The notes under the pieces: model-generated | Told to the model about the DNA's origin: nothing | Database searches by the model: none | Seen by the model: only the letters and a program-made list of their open reading frames with translations | NCBI GenBank assembly: GCA_964525945.1 | Contig: CAZGKX010000004.1 | Location: 7,692-71,691, forward strand | Direction of reading: 5' to 3' | DNA: 64,000 nt | Source of the DNA: CAZGKX01 sp964525945 | GTDB taxonomy: Bacteria; Pseudomonadota; Gammaproteobacteria; Legionellales; Legionellaceae | Shown here: one piece after another, positions 28,821 through 37,514 of the stretch | How the letters are laid out: each line of letters starts with the position of its first letter | Numbering within the stretch: position 1 is the first letter of the stretch | Made by a program: the position numbers and the translations under genes

Positions 28821-29033
28821 CATATAAATGCAAAACGCTTTGCACGCGAAAACAGTTGCCTGCTTTTTGTTGATGATGGTACCTACAGCGACACCCAATG
28901 CATGGATCATATCGTTCATACAGCATTTCGTCTGAATCAAATTCGTCAAAACCAGCCTGAGTACTTTAATCAATCATCCATTGACATGGTATTTTGTTTT
29001 GCCTACGCCACACAGCCCGCAGCGTTAACTTAA
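28821..29033 (+). pseudogene. Orphan 3' gene fragment
   Basis: An open frame of 70 codons has no start codon and is closed upstream by TGA at 28818. Its translation looks like natural protein (CLLFVDDGTYSDTQCMDH, then DMVFCFAYATQPAALT and a stop at 29031). It lies just downstream of the desaturase and its end overlaps the 3' end of the convergent 608-residue gene by nine bases. The most likely explanation is the surviving end of a gene whose 5' part was deleted. No family was recognised. Confidence 0.5.
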
Positions 29034-30851
29034 ACCCGAGATGGGTTGAAGCATCAAATGGTTTAAATCACTTAAACAAAGTTGTTGTAATTTGGTGCCC
29101 AGCACCTCACATTCCTGCTCACTATCAAGAATGCCTATTCGCAGCATAAACGCCTCAAATTTATTTTTTTCAAATTTTCCGGACTTATTTTCTGATATAT
29201 GCTGATAATATTGTATTAAAGCAGTACTTACTTGCTCCAGATTGTTTGCAAAATCCAAAGAAGAACTTAATGTTTCAGAAGCCGATTGTTCAGGACGGCT
29301 CCAAAAACCTAATGTTTTTTGAACCTTTATTATTTCCAAGTGCTCTCGAATCCGGTCAATAAAAGTCTCCAAGACATTGATTTCAAACTCTTCCTCTACT
29401 GCGCCAAGCTGTGGAGACAGCCCATTCAAAGAGCGAAGCAGATGAGGGATCATGTTGGTCGCTAGATTTTTTTCGTCCATCAATAAAGTTGCGAGCCTTT
29501 TAGCATCCGCTTGCATCTCAGGAAGGCTTGTTTGGTAAAGAGCCCTCATCCGAGTAAAATCCAGATTTCGTTGCGATTGATAAAATTCGGTCAGTGGACT
29601 GTGGGGTAATTTATTTTTCAAATAGTTGAGAAACCCTCGAAAAAAAAACTCTTTCCAGCGAACGACTTGGTAGCACACAATTTTGCCTTTCATCAAACCT
29701 TCGATCCAGGACGCATCACCAGTGAGGCCAACCCAAGGTTCTGAATCATTCAGCAATGCTTGAACTGTTTTACGTCCCAAATGCTGTGGGTTTAAAAGTC
29801 GAACGTTAAATGGGCCGTCGTCCATTGCAACAATCGTTTCTGCAATACCAGTCTTTTGTTTCAAATCATAACGTGCAGTGTTTATTTTACTTTTATAAGT
29901 CTCTGGCAAAGTGTCAAGAGCCTTTTGATAGATGTGCTGAAGAAATTCAGGGTCTTTGTGTCCAGGAATGACAATATCAATATTGTTTTTATCACCGATG
30001 TCCATTGCCAGCATGATACTGTTTTGGATGTAGGATCCCGTGTTTACAACGTAATGACGTAACACATGCTGAGGCAGATCGAAAAAATAGCCATAAAACA
30101 AGGCGTGTGAGTGCTTATAACGGGCAAGATCACCTTGTGTAACATGATGAATAAACTCCGCGTCAGCCTCTGCAACGTCATCCAAATGATTGGTTGCTAA
30201 AGCACTGTCATCAATATAGACACCCAGACCTTTGTAATTTTTGTACGAACTGTACTCATTTGATCCTCCAAATCCTGTGTGTATGACTTCAACATTGGGG
30301 TTGTCGTAAGTGGTCGTGCCATTATGTTCGAGATCATATTCGGGTATTAAACGCGTCGGTTTATTAAAGGTCGCTAATAATCGATAATCTTGCTCCACCA
30401 TCCGATGCGGGTTAGCGTTCACTACAATCATATCGCACTCCCGCAATTGACTCGACACGGCAGGGGATTTTAAAATTTCATGAACATCCTTCCATCCATT
30501 CCAACCAATAAAAAGGTTTCCCCAATTATTTTCAGAACGTTCGGTTATTTCCTGGGTGGTGAGCGCATGATGATGTTGTTGATCAAACATTTGATCCCCA
30601 ATGATGGTAACGTTTTTATAATCTCCACTGTCAATGCACGTTAGATGGACTTTGTCCTGCCATTCGCCTAGCTCAGCCATTTTGAATGCTTCAATATTTT
30701 TTTTAAATCCACTAAGATCACGTTTTACAATCCAATCTATTTCAACATCGCTGTCTTGAGCGAACACGGCCTTCATAAAACTCGTGGCAGAAATAAGATC
30801 CCCACCTCGTTGATGCATGAAAGAGGTCAAAACAACGATGCGTTTAGGCAT
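29025..30851 (-). CDS. 608-aa orphan, possible GT-B-like glycosyltransferase; effector candidate
   Basis: No family is certain. The N-terminus (RIVVLTSFMHQRGGDLISATSF) has the shape of a GT-B glycosyltransferase start: a beta strand, then a glycine-rich loop and a helix. Near residue 390 the block EPWVGLTGDASWIEGLMKGK resembles the acceptor loop of GT-B enzymes such as EarP, where a Gly-Glu/Asp-x-S segment is followed by a helix ending in KP/GK. The last 150 residues are helical and charged (EEEFEINVLETFIDRIREH). There is no signal peptide or membrane segment. Size, lack of metabolic neighbours and helical C-terminus fit Legionella effectors, but that is inference. Confidence 0.45.
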   Translation of the reverse strand: MPKRIVVLTSFMHQRGGDLISATSFMKAVFAQDSDVEIDWIVKRDLSGFKKNIEAFKMAELGEWQDKVHLTCIDSGDYKNVTIIGDQMFDQQHHHALTTQEITERSENNWGNLFIGWNGWKDVHEILKSPAVSSQLRECDMIVVNANPHRMVEQDYRLLATFNKPTRLIPEYDLEHNGTTTYDNPNVEVIHTGFGGSNEYSSYKNYKGLGVYIDDSALATNHLDDVAEADAEFIHHVTQGDLARYKHSHALFYGYFFDLPQHVLRHYVVNTGSYIQNSIMLAMDIGDKNNIDIVIPGHKDPEFLQHIYQKALDTLPETYKSKINTARYDLKQKTGIAETIVAMDDGPFNVRLLNPQHLGRKTVQALLNDSEPWVGLTGDASWIEGLMKGKIVCYQVVRWKEFFFRGFLNYLKNKLPHSPLTEFYQSQRNLDFTRMRALYQTSLPEMQADAKRLATLLMDEKNLATNMIPHLLRSLNGLSPQLGAVEEEFEINVLETFIDRIREHLEIIKVQKTLGFWSRPEQSASETLSSSLDFANNLEQVSTALIQYYQHISENKSGKFEKNKFEAFMLRIGILDSEQECEVLGTKLQQLCLSDLNHLMLQPISGLS

Positions 30852-30933
30852 GATAGGCCATTAATGGAGTCAGATTGATTTAATTATAGCACGAAGACAT
30901 GCGCTCGAAATGAAGGATCTGTGTGTTATAAAA

Positions 30934-31544
30934 TCAACGACTATTATATTTGCAGGTAAGATGCGCAATAAAACTCCCTAAAGCCGCTCCGGCAATAATA
31001 TCGCTTAGAAAATGATAATACATCACAAGTTGTCCTACCACGACTAAAATGGCTACCGCAACCCAAAAGCAACACAAGCGGGGAAATAAACAACACATGC
31101 TCATGGAAAATGCAAAAGCTATGGCAGAATGACCGGACGGAAAGGAGCTCGATAACCCGCCATTGAACCAATTAAAACCGTAAGCATGGTCTTTAATGAG
31201 CGATAAATTATTGCAATAAAAAGTGTCCGTCCAAAACCTGCCAAATATTATTTTTAGAAGATCTTTGATANNNNNNNNNNGACTGCATTGCTCATGATAA
31301 GAAGCTTTTTTTCTATGGGATTTATCAACTTGTTTAACAGGAATTTAATTGAAAAATAGAAGTAGAACAGAAAGACAAAAATGTTGATCAAGATGACAAT
31401 GTCATTGGCCAGTATTTTAAATACTGTGTAATTGTGGCTGTTGTGATGGTACAAAAACCACACCATTGGTTGATCAATCCATTGATAGCAAATAGCCATT
31501 ATTGCGATAACAAAGCAGTAAAGTATGCTTTTTTTATAGGGCAT
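30934..31544 (-). CDS. PAP2-family membrane phosphatase, broken by a sequencing gap
   Basis: The N-terminal part (31544-31281) is a membrane protein with at least two helices. The C-terminal part, in another frame (31269-30934, ending NSR at TGA), carries the acid phosphatase motifs IIFGRFW, SFPSGHSAIAFAF and YYHFLSDIIAGAALG. These are the three PAP2 motifs of lipid-phosphate phosphatases, including undecaprenyl-pyrophosphate and lipid A phosphatases. The frame change coincides with the ten Ns at 31271-31280; an intact gene needs a missing length of 2 modulo 3, so the gene is probably whole. The substrate is unknown. Confidence 0.75.
31271..31280. other. Assembly gap (10 Ns) inside the PAP2 gene
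   Basis: This is a run of ten N. The reading frame on the two sides differs, so the true missing length is not ten bases. Confidence 0.95.
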
Positions 31545-31580
31545 AAAAATGGTTCCATTTTGAATGATGAAAGAAAGGCC

Positions 31581-32987
31581 TCACAATGCGTTTGGAAAAA
31601 ATATGCGGATGATTAATCCTGTGTTTTCTTCGGTGGTCGCAAGCGTAATACGGCCGTGGTGCAAATCACAAATTTGTTGAACAATCGCCAAACCCAAGCC
31701 ACTGCCGGTGCTTTTGTTGCCCAAGACCCTAAAAAATCGTTCAAAAACACGTGTTTGCAATTCCACTGGAATGCCTGGTCCGTTGTCTTGAACTTCAATG
31801 ACCGCTTCATTTTTTAGCTGATACACCCGCACACTCACTTCTCCTCCTTGCCGGCTATAACGAATCGCGTTATCGACTAAATTTCTTACAAGAATACCAA
31901 TGGCGGTAGAATGACCTAAAAAAGAAGGATGGGCATTATCATGTTCAAATTCCAATTCAATGGATTTTTCAATAGCGGTTGGAGCAAGCATGGCTAAGAT
32001 ATCACGCGTAACCTTAACCAAATCCACGTTGTCTTTCTCATTGGCAATCAACGGATCAGCTACCAATTGACTCATCGTCAGCAACTGCTGAACAATATGT
32101 GTGCTGCGATGTACGCTCGTGATTAACTTAAGCAAAGCAATGTTTTTTTCGTCCAAGGTATTGGCATTAAGTGCCACTTGTGCCTGAGCTTTAATGGCAG
32201 CAAGGGGTGTGCGAAGTTCGTGTGCCGCATCAGCGGCAAAACGTTTTTCACGTTCAAAGCCTTCTTGAAGACGGTAAAAAAGTTTGTTTAATTCGTCAAT
32301 GACAGGTTTTAATTCTTCAGGAACCGCTTCAATGGCCACGGCCTCTAAATGGCTAGGCGCTCTATTAGCAACTTCTTCAGCCACACGAACCAGTCCTTTC
32401 AAGCCTCTGCCAATGATGATCCAGATTAAAAAACCAGACAAGGGGAACGTCAAAAACAGAAAATATAAATCATCTTTGGCGATATGGCGCCCTAATTCAT
32501 TTCTTGTGTCATAACGTTCTGCCAGCATGATTCGAGTGCCCGCGTTTGGATCATAGGAAGTGAAAACCCGCCATTTTTGGTGAGCAATTGTTTGTGTGCT
32601 AAAACCATTTGAATCACTGCTCAACGGGGTAGCTGGAGCAGATGGGGAACGAAGTAAAAGTTTGCCTTGGTTGTTCCATATTTGAAAATTGAATTTATCC
32701 AAATAAAATTGTGGCGAATGATCGGAAGGGTTTCCGGCTGGGTAATAAAGCCTGATACGTTCGGGGATCGTTTCCAATGTTTTTTGAATCGTGGAGAGAG
32801 AGCGTTGATGCACATCTTTACCGAGTAAAGCTTGGTAGGAAAGCGCTGAAACGGCCATCAGCGTGTCTAAATGCTTTTGAATTTGATTTTGATCCAAATA
32901 ATAATTGCCAATGGCTGTGAGCGTCGTGGTGACAACAATAGCAAGCAGCAAATTGATCAATAAAAATTTACGGATCGAAAATTTCAC
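31581..32987 (-). CDS. Sensor histidine kinase (QseC/PmrB-type)
   Basis: This is a 468-residue inner-membrane kinase. It has a membrane helix at about 8-25, a periplasmic loop, and a second helix near 170-190. A short HAMP-like linker follows, then the HisKA domain with AADAAHELRTPLAAIKAQ (phospho-His) and an ATPase domain with N box VRNLVDNAIRYS, G1 VQDNGPGIP and G2 GSGLGLAIVQQI. It lies downstream of the response-regulator gene on the same strand with 37 bases between, the usual operon order. The sensed signal cannot be read from the loop. The overall layout is that of the QseC/PmrB group. Confidence 0.92.
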   Translation of the reverse strand: MKFSIRKFLLINLLLAIVVTTTLTAIGNYYLDQNQIQKHLDTLMAVSALSYQALLGKDVHQRSLSTIQKTLETIPERIRLYYPAGNPSDHSPQFYLDKFNFQIWNNQGKLLLRSPSAPATPLSSDSNGFSTQTIAHQKWRVFTSYDPNAGTRIMLAERYDTRNELGRHIAKDDLYFLFLTFPLSGFLIWIIIGRGLKGLVRVAEEVANRAPSHLEAVAIEAVPEELKPVIDELNKLFYRLQEGFEREKRFAADAAHELRTPLAAIKAQAQVALNANTLDEKNIALLKLITSVHRSTHIVQQLLTMSQLVADPLIANEKDNVDLVKVTRDILAMLAPTAIEKSIELEFEHDNAHPSFLGHSTAIGILVRNLVDNAIRYSRQGGEVSVRVYQLKNEAVIEVQDNGPGIPVELQTRVFERFFRVLGNKSTGSGLGLAIVQQICDLHHGRITLATTEENTGLIIRIFFPNAL

Positions 32988-33024
32988 AATGCATCAGTCC
33001 TTTCAGCAAGTATTCCTTGACGTG

Positions 33025-33702
33025 TTATTGCTCTTTGGTGTGTTTATTTTTCTCCGCCATGTAACCTACACCACGAATGGTTCGAATAAGGTTCGTATTG
33101 AGTTTTTTCCGTAAATTATGAATATGGACTTCCAATGCATTGCTGTCGACGTCTTCATCCCAGCTGTAAATACTTTGCATAAGCTGTTCTCGAGACAGAA
33201 CATGCCCGCTGTTTTCCAACAATTTTTGCAGCAAAGCGAATTCACGGCGAGGAACATTGACGGGTTGATTATCCACCAGGACCGAATGAGCGGCAGGATC
33301 GAGGGTGATGTTGAAATATTGCAGAGCGGTGTCTGCTCGTCCTTGTGAACGGCGTATTAATGCCCGTATCCGTGCGCTCAACTCATTTAAATCAAAAGGT
33401 TTGATGATATAGTCATCCGCGCCACTGTCCAGTCCTTTGATTCTGTCTTCGATAGACTCTCGAGCTGTTAAAATAATAACGGGCGTGGTGTTATTGGCTT
33501 GCCTGATGTGTTGCAAAAGATGAAGACCTGAGATCTTGGGTAAACTCAAATCCAAAATGATCAGTTCAAACGAATCGGTTTTGATTGCTGCTCGCGCCCG
33601 TTCACCGTCTTTCAACCACTCAACGATATAACCAAATTGAGTTAACCCAGTTTTGACCGCATCTCCCAGTAATTCATCATCTTCTACAAGCAATAATCTC
33701 AT
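33025..33702 (-). CDS. OmpR-family response regulator (QseB/PmrA-type)
   Basis: This is a 225-residue two-domain regulator. The receiver has acidic pair LLLVEDDELLGDA, phospho-acceptor Asp51 in IILDLSLPKISG, Thr in VIILTAR and Lys in DDYIIKPFDL. The C-terminal winged helix shows VPRREFALLQKLLENSGHV and SNALEVHIHNLRKKL, then IRTIRGVGYM. It is the first gene of a two-gene operon with the sensor kinase. In L. pneumophila the PmrA member of this group controls many Dot/Icm effectors; whether this protein is PmrA or another paralogue needs a phylogeny. Confidence 0.93.
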   Translation of the reverse strand: MRLLLVEDDELLGDAVKTGLTQFGYIVEWLKDGERARAAIKTDSFELIILDLSLPKISGLHLLQHIRQANNTTPVIILTARESIEDRIKGLDSGADDYIIKPFDLNELSARIRALIRRSQGRADTALQYFNITLDPAAHSVLVDNQPVNVPRREFALLQKLLENSGHVLSREQLMQSIYSWDEDVDSNALEVHIHNLRKKLNTNLIRTIRGVGYMAEKNKHTKEQ

Positions 33703-33739
33703 TTCTAGATCCTTATAGAAATACGAATACGAGTTCGCT

Positions 33740-34288
33740 TTATGAGTTTACATCCCTTGGCTGTTCCACAGCATGTTTGGTTGAGTAGAGCGCTTGAATA
33801 AAAACAAACACAAGCATGCAACCTGCGCCGCCAAACAATTTAAAATTAACCCAAAAATCAGTGTCGAAATAGTAAGCAACGTACAAGTTGAGCGCGCCCA
33901 TAAAAACGAAATAAACCGCCCACGCATAATTTAAGCGCAACCAGATTTTTTTAGGTAATTTGATGTTGCCATCCATCATTTTTTCAATCAGTGTCTTTTT
34001 TCCAAAAAAAGTGGAGCCAACAAAGACCAAAGAGGACAACCAATAAATGCCGGTTGGTTTCCATTTTATAAACCAGGGGTTGTGGAAAAACAATGTAGCA
34101 CCACCCAGAACCAAAATTAATCCAAGGCTAATCAAGTGCAATTTTTCATACCGTTGGTATTTAATACGGTGAAAAATAACTTGCAACATTGAAGCTATCA
34201 TCGCGACAGCTGTGGCGGTGTAGATGCCAAAAAATTTATAGCAAATAAAAAAAATTAAAATAGGAAAAAAATCAAATAGTAGTTTCAT
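33740..34288 (-). CDS. yciB: Inner-membrane septation protein YciB/IspZ
   Basis: This is a 182-residue polytopic protein of the YciB family, with opening [18 protein letters not shown] and five hydrophobic helices; [13 protein letters not shown] and [21 protein letters not shown] are characteristic blocks. Family members affect cell division, envelope integrity and intracellular spread in Shigella. The gene is between mltD and the two-component operon on the same strand. Confidence 0.92.
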   Translation of the reverse strand: MKLLFDFFPILIFFICYKFFGIYTATAVAMIASMLQVIFHRIKYQRYEKLHLISLGLILVLGGATLFFHNPWFIKWKPTGIYWLSSLVFVGSTFFGKKTLIEKMMDGNIKLPKKIWLRLNYAWAVYFVFMGALNLYVAYYFDTDFWVNFKLFGGAGCMLVFVFIQALYSTKHAVEQPRDVNS

Positions 34289-34332
34289 CGCGTTAACTTC
34301 GCTTACAATGGTAATTAGAGTATATCACATGA

Positions 34333-35769
34333 TTAGCCTAACGTGATGCGTTGGCCGGTTCGCAGCATGTGACGTTGTAGACCTGGGTTTAATTTAACCA
34401 ACGTATCCACATGTGTATGGCTTTGTTTAGCGATTAAACTTAACGTGTCGCCCTTTTTAACAACATAAACCCCACTGGCCTTCATGTTACGCCAAATAAC
34501 CAGTTGTTGCCCAGGACGCAGTTTAGTGGTGGGCTTCAATTTGTTCCAGGACCGTATTTGGGGGGCAGTGATGTCATATTTTTTTTGCAAATCAGGAAAT
34601 GATTCGTTTTTTTGCACAATATGAATCATTTTATACGTTTTTGGAGTAGCGAATTGATGACCGGGTGAAGCAGGGATATCTGGTTTTGCCGGAAGCAGGG
34701 TGTTTTTAGGGCTGGGAATAAGGACATATTGACCTTTTTGAACCGAATTTGATTTAAGCTGGTTAAGCTCTTTGATCAAATTAATGGTGGTGTGATTTTT
34801 TTGAGCGATCAATTTAAGATTATCGCCGGCATTCACATGGTAACGTTTCCAACTTACCCGTTGATCTTCGGGTAAGTTGGCAAGGTTCCTGCTAAAATCT
34901 TCCACTTTATCGGTTGGAATAAGCAGCTTAAAGGGACGATAAGGAGCGGTGGCCCAACGGTTGAAGCCAGGGTTTAATTTTATCAAATCTTGGTAAGAAA
35001 TACCGGCTAATTTTGCAGCATGGTTCAGATCGATTTGGCTGCCGATATTCACTTCCTCAAAATAAGGAGAAGAAGGGATATCGGGCAATTGAATACGGTA
35101 ACGCTGTGGATTTTGCATAATTTCGGCGAGTGCTAACAAACGAGGGATATACGCTTTGGTTTCAGTGGGAACAGGCAATGACCAAAAATGAATTTTACCC
35201 GTTTGCCCGCTGTTTTTAATGATCCGCGCCATGGTGCCTTCGCCTGAATCATACGCAGCAAAAGCCAATATCCAATCGCCATTAAAAAAATTATGCAAAT
35301 AAGCCAAATAGTTTAAAGCCGCATCCGTCGAAGGCCGTATACTCCGTCGCCCATCAAACCACCAATCTTGTTTTAAACCCAAATCCGTGCCAGTCCCCGG
35401 CATCAATTGCCACAATCCTGCAGCGCCTGCGCCGGAATAAGCAAAGGGATCATAAGAGCTTTCTATCATGGGGATTAAGGCGATCTCACCAGGCATTTTT
35501 CTTTTTTTAATTTCAGTGAGGATATGGTAAATATAAGGTTCGGACTGGGCTAATTTGCGTAAATAACTGGGGTGCGCTATCAACCATCGCAATTGATTTT
35601 GCACTTCAGGTTGAGTGACTTCGTGATTTAGAACAAAATGTTGCCGAAGCACATCCCAAACGTTGCTCTGCGCGAATGCAGCCTGAGAAAAAAAGCCCGC
35701 AACAACCAAAAATAAGAAATTGAATAATATCAATGCTCTAAACTTCAATATAACGGCCCGTCTAAACAA
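34333..35769 (-). CDS. mltD: Membrane-bound lytic transglycosylase D with three LysM domains
   Basis: This is a 478-residue peptidoglycan lyase. An N-terminal hydrophobic export signal (about 10-33) precedes the SLT domain, in which IPMIESSYDPFAYSG holds the catalytic Glu and AAGLWQLMPGTG follows. Three LysM repeats occupy the C-terminal part (about 310-355, 380-425 and 430-476; the last begins VYVVKKGDTLSLIA). There is no obvious lipobox Cys near the signal end. It works at the cell wall like the MltA enzyme at 20367; with the broken ampG-like importer nearby, three wall-turnover genes lie in this window. Confidence 0.92.
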   Translation of the reverse strand: MFRRAVILKFRALILFNFLFLVVAGFFSQAAFAQSNVWDVLRQHFVLNHEVTQPEVQNQLRWLIAHPSYLRKLAQSEPYIYHILTEIKKRKMPGEIALIPMIESSYDPFAYSGAGAAGLWQLMPGTGTDLGLKQDWWFDGRRSIRPSTDAALNYLAYLHNFFNGDWILAFAAYDSGEGTMARIIKNSGQTGKIHFWSLPVPTETKAYIPRLLALAEIMQNPQRYRIQLPDIPSSPYFEEVNIGSQIDLNHAAKLAGISYQDLIKLNPGFNRWATAPYRPFKLLIPTDKVEDFSRNLANLPEDQRVSWKRYHVNAGDNLKLIAQKNHTTINLIKELNQLKSNSVQKGQYVLIPSPKNTLLPAKPDIPASPGHQFATPKTYKMIHIVQKNESFPDLQKKYDITAPQIRSWNKLKPTTKLRPGQQLVIWRNMKASGVYVVKKGDTLSLIAKQSHTHVDTLVKLNPGLQRHMLRTGQRITLG

Positions 35770-35863
35770 TGATGATGCAGTCTACTAAAAAAAACACTAG
35801 GAAGAAACCCTTGATGAATGAATTTTGTGCTAAAAGTGCGTCATTTGATTCAATAAATGGGCA

Positions 35864-36625
35864 TTAAAGGGCTTTTTCGACAAAATGATTCTTTTGTTCA
35901 CGTAAATATTTAAAAACACTGAGTGAATCATCAGAGCCAAGAAGGTGGGTTTTAGCGTAGTGTTTTACAGAGGGTGTATGAGTGCGCAGAAAAGGATTGA
36001 TTCTTTTTTCTTGTTGAATGGTGGAAGGAAGTGAGCATCGATGCGGTTTTGAATTCAAAAAAAGAGCATGGGTTTGAATGTCTAAATTGTTGGGTTCCAC
36101 GGCCGCGGCAAATTGTAAATTTGCTCGAGTGTATTCGTGCGCACAATAGATTTTAGTGGCATCGGGTAAATTTTTTAAATGCAACAAGGATTGGTGCAAC
36201 GCTTCGATTGTGCCATCAAACACCCTTCCACAACCTGCTGAAAACAGAGTGTCTCCTGAAAACAACCACTGTTGGCGAGGCTCATAATAGCAAACGTGAG
36301 AAAGGGTATGGCCAGGGGTTGCTATAACCTGAAAATCAAAAGAGGGAATGCTCAGCGTCGGCCTTGTTTTTATCCCAAAGGGTATGCGAAGATCCTCTGG
36401 AGCATAAACAATAACATTGGGAAAACGCTTCAAGAGCGAAGAAACACCATTGATATGATCAAAGTGATGGTGAGTGATAAGGATATGGGTTAAGCGAAGC
36501 TTGTGTTGATCTGCGTAAGCAATAACAGGCATTGCATCCCCTGGATCAATGCAAATCATCATGTTGCTATGGATAATTGCCCAAATGTAATTGTCTTGAA
36601 AGGCAGGCAGAGGAATTACGCGCAT
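35864..36625 (-). CDS. gloB: Hydroxyacylglutathione hydrolase (glyoxalase II)
   Basis: GloB hydrolyses S-lactoylglutathione to lactate and glutathione after glyoxalase I. The 253-residue protein has the metal-binding motif LITHHHFDHING, plus TPGHTLSHVCY and FSGDTLFSAGCGR, and the C-terminal substrate-binding block (EKRINPFLR). The start at 36625 gives the usual MRVIPLPAFQDNYIW opening. It lies 15 bases downstream of rlmJ and on the same strand, so the two may be co-transcribed. Confidence 0.95.
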   Translation of the reverse strand: MRVIPLPAFQDNYIWAIIHSNMMICIDPGDAMPVIAYADQHKLRLTHILITHHHFDHINGVSSLLKRFPNVIVYAPEDLRIPFGIKTRPTLSIPSFDFQVIATPGHTLSHVCYYEPRQQWLFSGDTLFSAGCGRVFDGTIEALHQSLLHLKNLPDATKIYCAHEYTRANLQFAAAVEPNNLDIQTHALFLNSKPHRCSLPSTIQQEKRINPFLRTHTPSVKHYAKTHLLGSDDSLSVFKYLREQKNHFVEKAL

Positions 36626-36639
36626 AAGGATCCGTGTGT

Positions 36640-37473
36640 TTACGTAGGGCTCTTCTCAATCAAATAGGAAGATTTACCTGGATTGAACAATTTACACAAT
36701 ACTTTGTTGATGGCATGCAATTCATCGGCCAACACATAAGGTGGATTAATAATCCACAGCCCGCATCCCGTCATGCCAAGGCCCGGATGCGTCGATTGAT
36801 AAAATTCACACCGCAAATAATCGTTTGTTTCAATACCTCCAAGTCCGCGCAACAATTGCTCATGGTGTTTTTTATCAACGAGAGGGTACCAAAGGCAATA
36901 CGTACCTCCAGTAAAATGTTTATACGATTTTTTAAGCAGTTTTGGGATATCGCGATATTCTGTTTTAACCTCATAGGTGGGATCAATAAAAACCAACCCA
37001 CGACGTTCGCTGGGTGGTAAAAGAGCATTTAAATCAGAAAGTCCATCGGTATTGCTGTAAACAACACGTTTTCCTCGTTTTGATAATTGGCTTAATTGCT
37101 CAAATTCTCCTGAATGCAATTCACTAAAAAAAAGTCGATCTTGCTTTCGCAGCATCTGGATGGCAATTTCCGGTGAACCAGGATAAGCGCGTAAGTCTCC
37201 ATCGGCATTGAGGTTACCAATGAGTTGCAAATAATTGGAAAAAACAGGGGGCAGCGCTTTTTCTTGCCATAGTCGCTCAATCCCAGCTTTTGCCTCACCT
37301 GTTTTAAGGGCATGGGGACCTTTTAAATCATAAAGTCCACGTCCAGAATGGGTTTCCAAATAAAATAAACCTTTGTCTTTTTTTGTCATGTAATCAAGCA
37401 ATCGCGTTAATGTTACATGTTTCAAAACATCGGCAAAATTACCTGCATGGTAGCTGTGTTGATAACTAAGCAT
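36640..37473 (-). CDS. rlmJ: 23S rRNA (adenine-2030-N6)-methyltransferase
   Basis: RlmJ methylates A2030 of 23S rRNA. The opening MLSYQHSYHAGNFADVLKH is the family signature and fixes the start at 37473 (five residues inside the open frame). Then come YLETHSGRGLYDL for SAM binding and VFIDPTYEVKTEY for the N6-adenine catalytic loop. The usual DPPY is DPTY here; this substitution occurs in the catalytic loop and deserves checking, though the rest of the enzyme is intact. The 277-residue length is normal. Confidence 0.93.
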   Translation of the reverse strand: MLSYQHSYHAGNFADVLKHVTLTRLLDYMTKKDKGLFYLETHSGRGLYDLKGPHALKTGEAKAGIERLWQEKALPPVFSNYLQLIGNLNADGDLRAYPGSPEIAIQMLRKQDRLFFSELHSGEFEQLSQLSKRGKRVVYSNTDGLSDLNALLPPSERRGLVFIDPTYEVKTEYRDIPKLLKKSYKHFTGGTYCLWYPLVDKKHHEQLLRGLGGIETNDYLRCEFYQSTHPGLGMTGCGLWIINPPYVLADELHAINKVLCKLFNPGKSSYLIEKSPT

Positions 37474-37514
37474 AAATCGCATTTTCAATAAAGTTGGTGC
37501 GTAGTATAGGCCGA

